DNA from: Streptococcus ovuberis | GTDB taxonomy: Bacteria > Bacillota > Bacilli > Lactobacillales > Streptococcaceae | Length of the DNA stretch: 45,567 nucleotides | Direction of reading: 5' to 3' | Assembly: GCF_012396585.1 (NCBI RefSeq) | Contig: NZ_JAAXPR010000019.1 | Location: forward strand, 1 to 45,567 | Shown here: one piece after another, positions 1-9,283 of the stretch | How positions within the stretch are numbered: position 1 is the first letter of the stretch | Layout: every line of letters starts with the position of its first letter | The notes under the pieces: model-generated | What the model saw: the letters and a program-made list of their open reading frames with translations, nothing else | Database searches by the model: none | Told to the model about the DNA's origin: nothing | Position numbers and translations under genes: made by a program

Positions 1-24
1 ATCACTTCCTCTTGAACCTGTCAA
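1..24 (-). promoter_or_regulatory. rRNA-type promoter P2 (cut by window edge)
   Basis: Read on the minus strand, a perfect -35 hexamer TTGACA lies at 19-24. It is followed by 17 bases and then a single T at position 1, so the -10 box would start exactly at the window edge. The DNA upstream (25-60) is A/T-rich with A-runs, like an UP element. With P1 about 100 bases upstream this is the usual arrangement before a streptococcal rRNA operon, which would lie just left of the window. The -10 box itself cannot be seen. Confidence 0.6.
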
Positions 25-98
25 CACTTTTTTGAAACTTTTTTTATCTTTTTTTCTCAAAACTGTTTCGCCTTTGAGTTCCCTGTGACAACTTCATT

Positions 99-127
99 AT
101 TCTATCACCTTCTTCTCGCTTTGTCAA
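99..127 (-). promoter_or_regulatory. rRNA-type promoter P1
   Basis: On the minus strand -35 TTGACA (122-127), a 17-base spacer and -10 TAGAAT (99-104). It points leftwards in tandem with P2. Together they suggest that an rRNA operon begins immediately left of this window, with comX directly behind it. Confidence 0.65.
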
Positions 128-240
128 CACCTTTCCCCGACTTTTGTTTGATGGATTCTTCTATTAGGTAGCAATGGCGAGTGGATAGCCAACTACCCAC
201 CCTCGTTTGCCATCACCTGGTTAATGCTTTTCGCCTTCTC

Positions 241-714
241 CTATCCCTTAAAATCTTTCAGATAGCTCTTAAGGTCACGTATCATCTCTTTACGTCCCTT
301 GAATTGCTCGCCTCCTAGCAGCTTATCGTAGTGCTCCTTTAACGACTCAGGAAGTTGCGATCGATACTGCGAAAGCATGTCTCGTAAAATCAGTCGGTCT
401 TCCATCGCCATCTCTCGAATGTGTAGCTTATGGGCTATCGTTCCTACCTCCTCATATGCCTGACGGTTTATCCGACGCTTGTAACTTTCCTGCTTACGAA
501 CCATGTCCAAGACATAGTTGCGAAACTTGGTCTTGAAGTACCGATACAGGTCCTCTTCGCGTTCTTCAATCCCTGGACATTCTAGCAGCAATCGGGACAG
601 TATAATCATCCCTTCTTGATCCCAGTCCGACTGCTCCCATAGCTGAATGTAGTATTCCTTCCGCGTCTTATGCACAATACCTGTGACTTTAGCATAAATT
701 CTTTCGAAGCGCAT
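241..714 (-). CDS. comX: Competence-specific sigma factor ComX (SigX)
   Basis: 157 residues, the usual length for streptococcal ComX. This alternative sigma factor directs RNA polymerase to late competence (DNA uptake) promoters carrying a cin-box. Seen: the conserved N-terminal block with KxRKEYYIQLWE and DWDQEGM (about residues 17-36), the YFKTKFRNYVLD region followed by a basic KQESYKRR stretch (about 59-82), and the typical C-terminus GRKEMIRDLKSYLKDF. The ATG at 714 has a strong GGAGG five bases upstream. The gene reads towards the rRNA-type promoters at 1-127, and comX beside rRNA genes is common in streptococci. No convincing promoter or ComR box was identified in 715-850. A decayed IS3-family element begins about 150 bases upstream of the start. 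Confidence 0.93.
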   Translation of the reverse strand: MRFERIYAKVTGIVHKTRKEYYIQLWEQSDWDQEGMIILSRLLLECPGIEEREEDLYRYFKTKFRNYVLDMVRKQESYKRRINRQAYEEVGTIAHKLHIREMAMEDRLILRDMLSQYRSQLPESLKEHYDKLLGGEQFKGRKEMIRDLKSYLKDFKG

Positions 715-883
715 CGTTACCTCCTATATCTAGCTTTAGTACAGTCTACTACTTCTTCTGCTAATTGAAACAGCCTTTTCATAAACGGTCTCTTTTTGAG
801 CATCAGTGGTCGGTTTTTATCTATTCTGTCACCCGTCTCCCCAATTTTTAGCACTACTGGTTTGAAGGCGAAAAACTGCGTCT

Positions 884-1156
884 AGAAAAACCCACCGTCA
901 CTTTACAGATGACTTTAAACCGCAAATCGTTGTCCTTAACAATGCCGGTATGAAACGACAGGCTCTGACCAAAGAATATGACTTAACCTCCTCTACCTTT
1001 GACAAATGGGTAAAACCGGCTAAAACAACGGGTTCATTTAAAACGGTTGATAACCTCACCGTTGTAAAGCGTGAGCTAATTGAACCTAGGAAGTAAAATA
1101 GAAAGTTAGAAATGCAACTAGATACCTTAAAGAAAGAACAAGTGCTAATGCACTAA
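884..1156 (+). pseudogene. IS3-family orfA remnant (HTH protein)
   Basis: Translation from about 884 gives a recognisable IS3 orfA product: an FTDDFKPQIVVLNNAGMKR stretch, then the helix-turn-helix region with TFDKWVKPAKTTGSFKTVDN. An in-frame TAA follows EPRK (about 1094), then NRKLEMQLDTLKKEQ, and another stop at about 1154. The start codon is missing or degraded. Not functional. Confidence 0.75.
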
Positions 1157-1157
1157 A

Positions 1158-1963
1158 AGGAAAATAGTCATTGCTAACAAGTACAAATATAGCATTCCAG
1201 CCATCTATCGTTGGCTGAATATCCCCCGTTCCAGCTATTATTACACAGCCGTGGAACCAGTATCGGAAACAGAGTTGGAAGAAATGGTGAAACGAATTTT
1301 CCGCAAGGGCTAATCGAGATACGGTGCTAGAAAAATCAAGCAATGTCTGACCACAGACGGGATCATCCTATCTCGTCGTCGTATTTGTCGGATTATGAAA
1401 CACTTAAATCTCGCTGTTTACCAGCAGGCTAGCTTCAAACCGCAGTCTAAAGGGAAAAATGATGCCCACATTCCAAATCTCCTAGCCAGACAGTTCAACC
1501 AAGAAAAACCACTAGAAGTCATTGTAACAGACCTGACCTATGTCCTTGTTGGCAAGCCGCTAGGCTTATGTTTGCTTAATCATCAATCTCTATAGTTGCG
1601 AAATGTCTGGCTTGTCAGCGGTTGGCAAAAGACTGCAGAACTCGTTAAACAAGCCTTTCAAACCAATCCTTATAAACTGACAAAAGGCAAAATGTTTCAT
1701 TCGGATTCTGGCAAGGAGTTTGATAATCAGGTGTTTGATGTGATGTTTGAGACCTTCTGAATCACTCGCTCTCGCAGTCAAGCGGGTTGTCCTTATGACA
1801 ATGCCGTAGTCAAGAGCACCCATATCATTCTTCAAACTGGCGTTTATTACCCAAGAAACCTTCTATTCGCTTGATGAACTAATCCTTAAAACTAAGCTTT
1901 ATGTCCACTGGTGGAAATACCATTGCATTCATGGTAGTCTCAACTTTCAAGCACTCATGGCTT
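1158..1963 (+). pseudogene. IS3-family orfB remnant (DDE transposase)
   Basis: The reading frame shows KYKYSIPAIYRWLNIPRSSYY, then a stop after IFRKG (near 1310). The integrase core resumes with SRYGARKIKQCL and VIVTDLTYV, which carries the first catalytic Asp. A stop near 1593 and degraded sequence replace the usual CLLLDLFNREI region. Later come KMFHSDSGKEFDN (second Asp), another stop after FETF (near 1758), and GCPYDNAVVKST. In active members the last motif reads DNAVAES; here the catalytic Glu is Lys. Several independent lesions mark an old, dead copy. Confidence 0.78.
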
Positions 1964-2186
1964 AGCGAAGTAGCATTTAATAACAAACACCTTATAAAAA
2001 TTGTACAGAAAAATGTTACCTTTTCATTCGGGCTATTCTTAAAACAAAGGTCACTAGCTGATTAAGATTACACAGCTTTATTCAAGTCATTGTGGGATAC
2101 TATTTTAAAACTAAAAACCGCATAAAATATGGTCTTATGTCTTAAGTTTAGCAATTCACACTTCTCAGTTGTCAGAGAACCTAAAA

Positions 2187-2210
2187 ACCACTCGGATTGT
2201 TCCAAGTGGT
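2187..2210 (-). terminator. Terminator of the opp operon
   Basis: Inverted repeat with arms 2187-2195 and 2202-2210 (one mismatch, six-base loop). On the minus strand it is followed by a T-run (TTTTTAG). It starts 15 bases beyond the oppF stop codon. Confidence 0.75.
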
Positions 2211-2224
2211 GTTATGTTTTACTA

Positions 2225-3151
2225 CTACAAAATGTCCTTTTGATAACTTGCAATTTCTGCCTCATTGCCCCAGACAAAATGTCCAGGCTTGAGTTCAGCC
2301 ATATAAGGTTTAGAAACACTGTAGTCATGCTGTTCTGGATCATAGACTACCAACTCTTTTTGACGTTCCAAAAGCGGGTCTGGAATAGGAACAGCAGACA
2401 GAAGCGACCGGGTATAGGGATGAATCGGGTTACGGAACAACTCTTCTGTCTCAGCGACCTCAACGATGACCCCCTTATAGATAACAGCAATGCGATCTGA
2501 AATAAAGCGGACCACAGACAGGTCATGGGCAATGAAGAGATAGGTCAACCCGAATTCTTTTTGCAGTTTTTTCAAAAGGTTTAAAACCTGCGCGCGAACA
2601 GAAACATCTAGGGCTGAGATTGGCTCATCCGCAATAACCAATTCTGGTTGCATCACAAGCGCTCGAGCGATCCCAATCCGCTGGCGTTGGCCACCTGAAA
2701 ATTCATGTGGGTAACGTGTCAAATGTTCTTCTAACAACCCTACTTCAGTAATGATATCTCTAACCTTCTGACGGCGCTCTTCTTCATTGGCATATAACTT
2801 GAAGTTGTGAAGACCTTCAGAAATGATGTAGTCAACGGTTGCTCGATCATTAAGACTAGCAGCAGGATCCTGGAAAATCATCTGGATTTTCCGAATGACA
2901 TTCTTGCGTTCTTCCGAAGACAGCTTGCCACTAATTGATTTTCCATCGTAGAGAATTTCACCTGAGCTGGTAGGATTCAAACCAATAATAGCACGACCAA
3001 TCGTTGTTTTACCTGAACCTGATTCACCAACAAGAGAGAATGTCTCTCCTTTGTTAATAAAGAAATTAGCATTTTTTACAGCTGTAAATTTCTTCTTCCC
3101 TTCACCGAAGGAAATTTCTAAATCTTTAATTTCAACTAATTTTTCAGTCAT
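2225..3151 (-). CDS. oppF: Oligopeptide ABC transporter ATPase OppF (AmiF)
   Basis: 308 residues, identical in length to pneumococcal AmiF. It is one of two ATPases that power oligopeptide uptake and acts on the inner face of the membrane with OppD. Seen: Walker A GESGSGKT (about 42-49), Q-loop FQDP (about 93-96), signature SGGQRQR (about 152-158), Walker B LVIADEP (about 171-177), and the C-terminal oligopeptide/dipeptide-transporter extension ([10 protein letters not shown] region). It is the last gene of oppABCDF, starting 10 bases after oppD. A hairpin terminator follows. No lesions seen. Confidence 0.95.
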   Translation of the reverse strand: MTEKLVEIKDLEISFGEGKKKFTAVKNANFFINKGETFSLVGESGSGKTTIGRAIIGLNPTSSGEILYDGKSISGKLSSEERKNVIRKIQMIFQDPAASLNDRATVDYIISEGLHNFKLYANEEERRQKVRDIITEVGLLEEHLTRYPHEFSGGQRQRIGIARALVMQPELVIADEPISALDVSVRAQVLNLLKKLQKEFGLTYLFIAHDLSVVRFISDRIAVIYKGVIVEVAETEELFRNPIHPYTRSLLSAVPIPDPLLERQKELVVYDPEQHDYSVSKPYMAELKPGHFVWGNEAEIASYQKDIL

Positions 3152-3161
3152 TTCCTTCCTC

Positions 3162-4217
3162 CTATTTTGCTGCTAGCATTTTCTGCTTAATTTTCTCATG
3201 AAGATTTTGAATAGCTTCTGGCTTATCAACTTTAGGCGCTTCTGGGTGCAAAAGCCAAGTCTTAGCCCAATGGGTATCTGAGACATGAAAGACTGGTGGA
3301 TGTTCTTCAAAATCAATCTTCATGGCATAATCCGAACGCAAGGCAAAAGCATCACCTTTCAACGGTGTGTAAAGAGATGGTGGTGTTCCTGGAATCGAGA
3401 AGAGATTCCCTGACTCATCTGCTAGCTGAGGCAAACTTGAAAGCAGACTCCAAGTATAGGGATGGCGAGCATCGTAAAAAACCTCTTCAACAGTCCCATA
3501 CTCAATCACCTCACCTGCATACATAACGGCTACTTTATCTGCAATAGCCGCTACTACACCCAAATCATGCGTGATAAAAACAGTGGTAAAATGATACTCT
3601 TCTTGGAGACTCTTCAATAGGTCGATAATCTGCGCTTGAATTGTAACATCCAATGCAGTCGTCGGTTCATCACAAATCAGAATATCTGGGCGACAAGCCA
3701 ATGCGATAGCGATAACAATACGTTGACGCATCCCACCTGAATATTGGAAGGGGTATTCATTGAAACGTCTTGCAGCTTCGGGAATACCGACCTTCTGCAT
3801 ATAATCAATCGCTAATATCTTAGCTTCTTCCTTTGTTTTTCCCTGATGCTTGACGATAACTTCGACTATCTGTTTCCCAATCGTCACAATCGGATTTAGG
3901 CTGGTCATCGGATCCTGGAAGATGGTGGCAATTTTTCTACCACGGATCTTTTCCCAATCCTGGTTAGTATTGAGTTCTGTCAATTCTTGACCACGATAGT
4001 CAATGCTACCATTAGCCACACGACCATTGGTTTCTAGCATACCAGTGAAGGCACGGGTCAAGACCGATTTCCCAGAACCTGATTCTCCCACGATTGCTAA
4101 AACTTCGCCTTCTATTAAGTCAAGAGAGACGTTTCGGATTGCTGTTAAGACACGATCACGGACTTCAAATTCCACAACCACATCTTTGGCGCTTAAGATT
4201 ACATTATTTTTGGTCAT
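3162..4217 (-). CDS. oppD: Oligopeptide ABC transporter ATPase OppD (AmiE)
   Basis: 351 residues, close to AmiE (about 355). It is the partner ATPase of OppF in the peptide importer. Seen: Walker A GESGSGKS (about 44-51), [11 protein letters not shown]-loop region, signature SGGMRQR, Walker [13 protein letters not shown], switch His in FITHDLGVV, and a long C-terminal extension ([15 protein letters not shown]), the region that carries the oligopeptide-transporter C-terminal domain. It sits 9 bases after oppC and 10 before oppF. The ATG at 4217 is preceded by an AGGAGG-type ribosome site. Confidence 0.95.
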   Translation of the reverse strand: MTKNNVILSAKDVVVEFEVRDRVLTAIRNVSLDLIEGEVLAIVGESGSGKSVLTRAFTGMLETNGRVANGSIDYRGQELTELNTNQDWEKIRGRKIATIFQDPMTSLNPIVTIGKQIVEVIVKHQGKTKEEAKILAIDYMQKVGIPEAARRFNEYPFQYSGGMRQRIVIAIALACRPDILICDEPTTALDVTIQAQIIDLLKSLQEEYHFTTVFITHDLGVVAAIADKVAVMYAGEVIEYGTVEEVFYDARHPYTWSLLSSLPQLADESGNLFSIPGTPPSLYTPLKGDAFALRSDYAMKIDFEEHPPVFHVSDTHWAKTWLLHPEAPKVDKPEAIQNLHEKIKQKMLAAK

Positions 4218-4226
4218 AAAGCCTCC

Positions 4227-5153
4227 TTATCTGTGGGTACGTGGATCGCTGGCATCGGCAAGGTTTTGACCAACGATAAAGAGCGAGAGCGATACTAAAA
4301 TCAATACTGTCAACGGAATCCAGAAAAGATAAGCATTGGTTGTCACGTTTTGAGCGTATTTGGAAATCAAACGCCCTAAACTAGGAACCGTTGCTGGCAA
4401 ACCCAAACCGAAATAAGATAGGAAAGCCTCATAGTTAATGAATCCAGGCAACATTTGCGAAACAGAGGTCACGATTACAGAAACCAACTGTGGCAGAAGG
4501 TTTTTAGCGATAATTTTATAGGTTGGCGTACCTAAGGTTTGACTAGCCAAGTTATATTCCAAATCACGATAGCGCATAATCTGAACACGAATTCCAAAGG
4601 CTGTCCCAATCCAGCTAGTGACTGTCATCGCAAAAATCAAATTCCAGAAACCAGAACCGATGGCATAAGTCAAAACAATAACAATCAAGAGAGACGGAAT
4701 ATTCGAAATAACGTTATAAACTTCCATCATGATACGGTCAAAAGACTTGGAAACACCCCAAATACCACCGACAACCACACCAATAACCATGTTAATCACT
4801 GTTGCAATAACAGCAATCAAGATAGAGTTTCTCGCACCAAACCAAACCGCATCAAATAGAGAGTGAGCATTTGCGTCTGTCCCAAACCAGTATTTCGCAT
4901 TCGGCCAGTTATATCGTGCTGAGAAGTTGTTGATGTTACTTACATCATTAAAATCGTAATCCGAGAAGAAAGGGTAAATCGCACTCATCAAAACAATCAC
5001 CAACAAAAGCCCTAACATAAGAATCGTTGACTTTTTCTTGAAAAATTGTCTGAACACAGAATTCCAATAGGAATAACTAGGGGTATCAATCGTCTCAGAG
5101 GCAAAATCATCCCGCTTGACAAATTCAAATCTACTTTTATCGATTGTTGACAT
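4227..5153 (-). CDS. oppC: Oligopeptide ABC transporter permease OppC (AmiD)
   Basis: 308 residues, the same length as AmiD. It is an inner-membrane permease of the BPD_transp_1 family that pairs with OppB to form the peptide channel. Seen: an N-terminal membrane segment (about 40-65, [19 protein letters not shown]), an extracellular stretch containing the [12 protein letters not shown] motif typical of OppC/DppC, then further membrane helices with the EAA-like loop near [13 protein letters not shown]. Its ATG overlaps the oppB stop codon by one base (TAATG), which suggests translational coupling. Confidence 0.94.
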   Translation of the reverse strand: MSTIDKSRFEFVKRDDFASETIDTPSYSYWNSVFRQFFKKKSTILMLGLLLVIVLMSAIYPFFSDYDFNDVSNINNFSARYNWPNAKYWFGTDANAHSLFDAVWFGARNSILIAVIATVINMVIGVVVGGIWGVSKSFDRIMMEVYNVISNIPSLLIVIVLTYAIGSGFWNLIFAMTVTSWIGTAFGIRVQIMRYRDLEYNLASQTLGTPTYKIIAKNLLPQLVSVIVTSVSQMLPGFINYEAFLSYFGLGLPATVPSLGRLISKYAQNVTTNAYLFWIPLTVLILVSLSLFIVGQNLADASDPRTHR

Positions 5154-6655
5154 TATTTACCTCCTTTCTTAACGGATAAATTGATACGTGGGTCGATAAC
5201 AGTCATCAAGATATCTCCCGCCATCGCAGCAAAGATAAAGAGTGAGCTGAAAATGAAGGTTAAACCAACTACCATAGCACTGTTAGAGGCTCGCACAGAG
5301 TCAATCATCATTTTACCCATCCCTGGAAAGGCAAAAAGAGACTCCGTCAAGGTTGCACCAACAATGACCCCAACGATAGAACTTGGCACAGAGGCGACAA
5401 TTGGCACCATAGCATTTTTAAAGATATGTTTATAGGAAATTTCTTTCTCAGACAAGCCCTTGGCACGCGCAAAGCGCACATAATCGCTCGAATGTTGATC
5501 GATCAAATAGCGACGCACCCAAACCGTTAGACCAGGTACACTGAGAATCCCTAAAATAAGCGCCGGTAATACATAAGATTTAGGATCCTGAGCACCTAGA
5601 ATAGGGAAAGCATTTGGCATGCCTACTGCCGAACCAGCCGTCCGCACAATGTAAGCCAAGGCCACAGATGGCAGAGACATCAAAAAGGTTAATGCTGCTG
5701 TCGAAATGCTATCGAAACGGCGTCCTTTATACCGTGACATAAGAATCGCAAGAGGCATACCAATCGCATAACCGATGATTACCCCGACAATCCCAATAAT
5801 GGCCGAGCTTACAATCATAGATGGATCAGTATAATTGTTCAGAGTAGCAGTATAAGCATCGCCTGCTCCAAAGTTCGCAACCGTTTGAGAGTCCGCTTTA
5901 TCAGGAGAGCGATAGGTACGGCTATAGATATCTATTGAAGAATTTTTCTTTTGCCCGTTAGGAAATGTCACTTCCGACATTTTTTTACGTCCTTGCCCTT
6001 GGGTAATGACCTGCAAAACAGGCGTGTTTCGGTAAGTTGGATAAGATGTTCCTAGATTGAGGTTAATAAAATTTTGATGGATGAACGGAAACTTACCGTT
6101 AAAGTATAAAAGGTACTTATGCTTGGTTCCTGAACCAACGACAGACCAACCCACCGAAGGGTCATTCTCAATGGAAAGCCCCCGTTTTAGATCCTTATTG
6201 CTAGCGTCTTTCACCTTCCACGGATGATCAACTTCAATCAAGTTAGTATAAAACTCAAAAACCCGTTGGAAAATGGGAACTTCTCGAGTCGCATAAAATT
6301 GCCCAGACTCTTGAAATTGATGCAATTTCCAACCATTGCCCAACTGCTTTAAATAAGCTTCATAAATCGCTTTGTTAGCTTCCGTTCCTTCAACCGTCAC
6401 GCTACTATCAAAACTGCTAGCTTTATCTTGAAGTTCTCTCGTTGTGTAATAATCAATATAACCCATGCGCTCAAAGATTGTATTTTCATAATCCGCTTTT
6501 TTGTCAGGGGTTTTGGTCATTTTTGTGTAGTTTGTGTCATTCTTGAAAATCTGTCTTCTTGGTACCAAGGTATAAACAATAGTATAGATCAAAGTGGTTA
6601 CCAAGAAGATAGACACCAAGGAGCGCAAAATACGGCTAAAAATGTACTTTTTCAT
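5153..6655 (-). CDS. oppB: Oligopeptide ABC transporter permease OppB (AmiC)
   Basis: 500 residues from the ATG at 6655, matching AmiC (about 498). The frame is open back to an ATG at 6676, but GGAGG sits 7 bases before the 6655 ATG and the product then begins [12 protein letters not shown], as in relatives. Seen: one N-terminal membrane helix, a long extracellular insert of about 250 residues (typical of streptococcal AmiC and absent from most OppB), then the permease domain with the [19 protein letters not shown] loop. It is separated from oppA by a perfect 12-bp hairpin that probably lowers its expression relative to oppA. Confidence 0.94.
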   Translation of the reverse strand: MKKYIFSRILRSLVSIFLVTTLIYTIVYTLVPRRQIFKNDTNYTKMTKTPDKKADYENTIFERMGYIDYYTTRELQDKASSFDSSVTVEGTEANKAIYEAYLKQLGNGWKLHQFQESGQFYATREVPIFQRVFEFYTNLIEVDHPWKVKDASNKDLKRGLSIENDPSVGWSVVGSGTKHKYLLYFNGKFPFIHQNFINLNLGTSYPTYRNTPVLQVITQGQGRKKMSEVTFPNGQKKNSSIDIYSRTYRSPDKADSQTVANFGAGDAYTATLNNYTDPSMIVSSAIIGIVGVIIGYAIGMPLAILMSRYKGRRFDSISTAALTFLMSLPSVALAYIVRTAGSAVGMPNAFPILGAQDPKSYVLPALILGILSVPGLTVWVRRYLIDQHSSDYVRFARAKGLSEKEISYKHIFKNAMVPIVASVPSSIVGVIVGATLTESLFAFPGMGKMMIDSVRASNSAMVVGLTFIFSSLFIFAAMAGDILMTVIDPRINLSVKKGGK

Positions 6656-6677
6656 TAGGTGTCCTCCAAATTCCAAA

Positions 6678-6708
6678 AGAACTTTCTCTAAAGGGTAGAG
6701 AAAGTTCT
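6678..6708 (-). terminator. Intercistronic hairpin (partial terminator) oppA-oppB
   Basis: Perfect 12-bp inverted repeat: AGAACTTTCTCT at 6678-6689, 7-base loop, complementary arm at 6697-6708. On the minus strand it is followed by TTTT. It lies between the oppA stop (6722) and the oppB start (6655). It could act as an attenuator or as a 3' stabiliser giving more binding protein than permease; the ratio is inferred. Confidence 0.7.
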
Positions 6709-6721
6709 CCTGAAATCAATT

Positions 6722-8707
6722 TTATTCTACGTGATCCGCCAAAGCCTCTTCTGCTTTAGCATTAGATTCAGCTTTTTCCTTCAACCAAGCTTCATAAGCC
6801 TTGTCGTAGTCTTCTGTTTTAACGATATCTTCTTGTAACTTGAGATACTTGTAAGTCGCAATTCCCTTGTTCCCTACTTGGGAGTAAGCACCTGTAAATG
6901 GTGCAATTTTACGAACAGACGGCAAAGCGCCATTAGAAGAATATGGAATAATTACCGAAGCATCAACTAACCATGCTTGCGCTTTAGCATACCCTTGGTA
7001 ACGCGCCACAACATCTGTTGTTTCTTTTGCTGCATCATCCAACAACTTATCGTAGGTCTCAAATCCAATAGTCTTCGCAGCAGCACTGTCTGAACCACCG
7101 TCAATACCAATCACGTAAGAGTGAGAGCCCTCAAGAGCTGTGTTAAAGATATCAAGGTAAGTAGATGGATCTAGGAAATCAGGTCCCCATCCTGTCGCCA
7201 GAGAAAGGTCATAATTTAACTGAGAAGCGCTAGTCGCAAAGTAAGCCGCATTATTATAAGCATCTTCATCCATCATTTGCAAATCTACGACAACATTGTC
7301 TGCACCGAACGCAGATTCAATAGACTGTTTGAAGGATTGAGCACGCGCTACACCTACTTCAAACGCTTGGTCAACAGGGATATCCAAGTGAATTGGGAAC
7401 TTCACGCCTTGAGCATCTAATTCTTTTTTAGCCTTAGCAAACTCTGCCTTAGCCTTATCCACATTGTATAAACCATCTTGGGCATCATCTAACTGTACAT
7501 CTGCCCATTCTGTTCCGTAGCTAACCAATTCTTTCTCAACGAGATCACCAAAGTTCTCGCCACCAGCTGTTACAAAAGCAGACGGCACTAACGATGTACG
7601 GACCCCTTTAAGAGCTGCATCTTTACCTACAGATTGAGCATTGTACCCTTCACGGTCAAACGCAAATGCAATCGCTTGACGGAAATCCTTGTTCAAGATA
7701 GCTGCTTTAGTTGCTGCTTTCTCTTCATCTGTAGTTTTTGAGGTATTCTCATAATTTTGACGATCTGTATTGAACAGAGCATAGTAAGTAGTTGAAGCTT
7801 GTGGGCTATAGATAATATTGTCGCCATACTTTTCTTTTACTGTAGAGTAAAGAGAAGAATTAGGGAAAACACGTGCTTGGGTATAGTCGCCACTGTCAAA
7901 GTTTTTGAAGAGGGAGTCTGAATCAGAGCCATCAAAGAAGGAGAATTTGATGGTGTCAATAAACACATTACCAGCATCCCAATAATTTTCGTTCTTCGTG
8001 AATTCAATTGAAGACTTCGCTGTCAAGGCGCTCAACAGATATGGTCCGTTGTAAAGAATAGTAGATGGATCAGTAGCTGTACCAAATGCATCTCCCTGAG
8101 CAGCTAAAAATTCTTCATTAACTGGGAACAAGATGTTCATTGTTGTTTTTGAATTCCAGAATGGTTCTGGTTGTTTCAACGTATATTGAATAGTCTTGTC
8201 ATCCAGCGCCTTAATCCCCACAGATGAAAAGTCTTTGTTTTCACCTTTTAGGTAGGCATCCAAACCTTTAATAGAATCTTGGACAATGTAAAGTCCTTCT
8301 GACTCTTTATCTGCTGCATATTTCAAACCAGTGATAAAGTCCTGAGCAGTTACTGGCGCATACTCTTCACCGTCAGCCGTAAACCACTTAGCATCCTCAC
8401 GCAGGGTATAAGTATAAGTCAAACCATCTTTAGAAACCTTCCAGTCTTCCGCCAATGATGGAATCAAATTGCCATATTGATCGTTTTCAAGCAACCCATC
8501 AATCAAGTTAGAAGTGATATCTGACGTTGCAGCTTTGTTAGCTAGAAGATAATTCAAAGTATCTGGATCAGTTGAATAAACATATGAATAGGTTGATGGC
8601 ATTGACGCCCCTGAACCATTTGACGAAGAGCCCCCGCTACAAGCCGCAAGAACACCAGCCGCAAGCAAGCTTACACCTGCAAGAGCAACCATTTTTCTTT
8701 TCCGCAT
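6722..8707 (-). CDS. oppA: Oligopeptide-binding lipoprotein OppA (AmiA type), operon copy
   Basis: 661 residues, family SBP_bac_5, near the length of AmiA (about 659). It is a surface lipoprotein that captures oligopeptides and hands them to OppBCDF; in streptococci this importer also takes in signalling peptides. Seen: basic MRKRK start, hydrophobic signal and lipobox LAAC with Cys at about 23, a low-complexity Gly/Ser linker, then DTLNYLLANK and the conserved block LIDGLLENDQYGNLIPSLAE. The start has AAAGGAGA 8 bases upstream. It has its own promoter (8757-8785) with a CodY-like box. A second, clearly homologous oppA follows at 9284-11272. Confidence 0.95.
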   Translation of the reverse strand: MRKRKMVALAGVSLLAAGVLAACSGGSSSNGSGASMPSTYSYVYSTDPDTLNYLLANKAATSDITSNLIDGLLENDQYGNLIPSLAEDWKVSKDGLTYTYTLREDAKWFTADGEEYAPVTAQDFITGLKYAADKESEGLYIVQDSIKGLDAYLKGENKDFSSVGIKALDDKTIQYTLKQPEPFWNSKTTMNILFPVNEEFLAAQGDAFGTATDPSTILYNGPYLLSALTAKSSIEFTKNENYWDAGNVFIDTIKFSFFDGSDSDSLFKNFDSGDYTQARVFPNSSLYSTVKEKYGDNIIYSPQASTTYYALFNTDRQNYENTSKTTDEEKAATKAAILNKDFRQAIAFAFDREGYNAQSVGKDAALKGVRTSLVPSAFVTAGGENFGDLVEKELVSYGTEWADVQLDDAQDGLYNVDKAKAEFAKAKKELDAQGVKFPIHLDIPVDQAFEVGVARAQSFKQSIESAFGADNVVVDLQMMDEDAYNNAAYFATSASQLNYDLSLATGWGPDFLDPSTYLDIFNTALEGSHSYVIGIDGGSDSAAAKTIGFETYDKLLDDAAKETTDVVARYQGYAKAQAWLVDASVIIPYSSNGALPSVRKIAPFTGAYSQVGNKGIATYKYLKLQEDIVKTEDYDKAYEAWLKEKAESNAKAEEALADHVE

Positions 8708-8756
8708 AATAATCTCCTTTGATTCACTAACTACAGCAAGTTAGCTGATAAAGTAG

Positions 8757-8785
8757 ATTATAGCAAAATTTTTTTAGAATGTAAA
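8757..8785 (-). promoter_or_regulatory. oppA promoter
   Basis: On the minus strand -35 TTTACA (8780-8785), a 17-base spacer and a perfect -10 TATAAT (8757-8762), about 50 bases before the oppA start. Confidence 0.85.
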
Positions 8786-8799
8786 CTATATGAGTAGGA

Positions 8800-8814
8800 A
8801 ATTTTCTGAATGTT
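8800..8814. promoter_or_regulatory. CodY-box candidate upstream of oppA promoter
   Basis: The plus strand reads AATTTTCTGAATGTT, matching 13 of 15 positions of the published CodY consensus AATTTTCWGAAAATT. It lies about 15 bases upstream of the -35 box. Opp genes are known CodY targets in Gram-positive bacteria. Confidence 0.6.
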
Positions 8815-8853
8815 TTGTTAAGAATTCTTTTCTACTCATCCATTACTAAATAA

Positions 8854-8873
8854 GCTAGGGCAACAGCCCTAGC
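8854..8873 (-). terminator. Terminator-like hairpin downstream of the second oppA
   Basis: Perfect 8-bp stem GCTAGGGC / GCCCTAGC with a four-base loop. On the minus strand it is followed by a weak T-rich tail (TTATTTAG). It would end transcripts from the second oppA before the oppA operon promoter, although it lies 410 bases beyond that gene's stop. Confidence 0.5.
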
Positions 8874-9283
8874 CTATTCAGAGTATCCTCGATTAAGCAA
8901 ATCGTATCGATTGGACGGCCTTGCTTATTCTAGAGTGGCCACTAGACAGACCGTTCATTGAACAACTGATTAATAAACCTCTGTTGAATAGGTCAATCAA
9001 GGCATTTGAACCTTAGAGATAGGTAACTCTAAGTCGTAAAGCAATTCCCTCAAATGCGCTAGGATTGTCAACTGTCTCCTGTCGACAAGGGAGTTTTCGC
9101 TCAGTTTCCTAACTTCAAACACTCGCTACCCTTGCTTTTCGATCGGTGTTGAGGCAACAAACGATTTAGGAAGAGACCACTTCAGGTCGAACACTTCCGA
9201 ATGAAGAGAAGATAGGCGAAAACGTGATTTCTAATGAATGAACGCTTTTTATCCACTCCCACTTCTTAACTCCTAATCTCAGC
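8874..9283. other. Gene-free spacer between the two oppA genes
   Basis: About 410 bases with no supportable ORF on either strand. It contains short hairpins, for example TTAGAG...CTCTAA near 9014-9035, but no promoter, riboswitch or repeat that I recognise. It could be a degraded gene, or a long 3' untranslated region of the second oppA ending at 8854. Confidence 0.5.

Larger units (their letters stand above)
850..2030 (+). mobile_element. Decayed IS3-family insertion sequence
   Basis: The plus strand holds the remains of an IS3-family element with orfA (about 884-1156) followed by orfB (about 1158-1963). Both are broken by stops and at least one frame change. A/T-rich DNA resembling the end of such an element lies near 1985-2025. 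Terminal inverted repeats and target duplication could not be delimited, so the boundaries are approximate. It lies between comX and the 3' end of the opp operon, opposite to both. Confidence 0.8.

Noticed and set aside
128..240. Terminator for comX
   Set aside because: An imperfect GC-rich fold can be drawn around 160-220, but it has bulges and no T-run, so I do not call it.
1395..1595. Functional short transposase gene
   Set aside because: It is one open stretch of a multiply broken IS3 orfB, without its N- and C-terminal parts.
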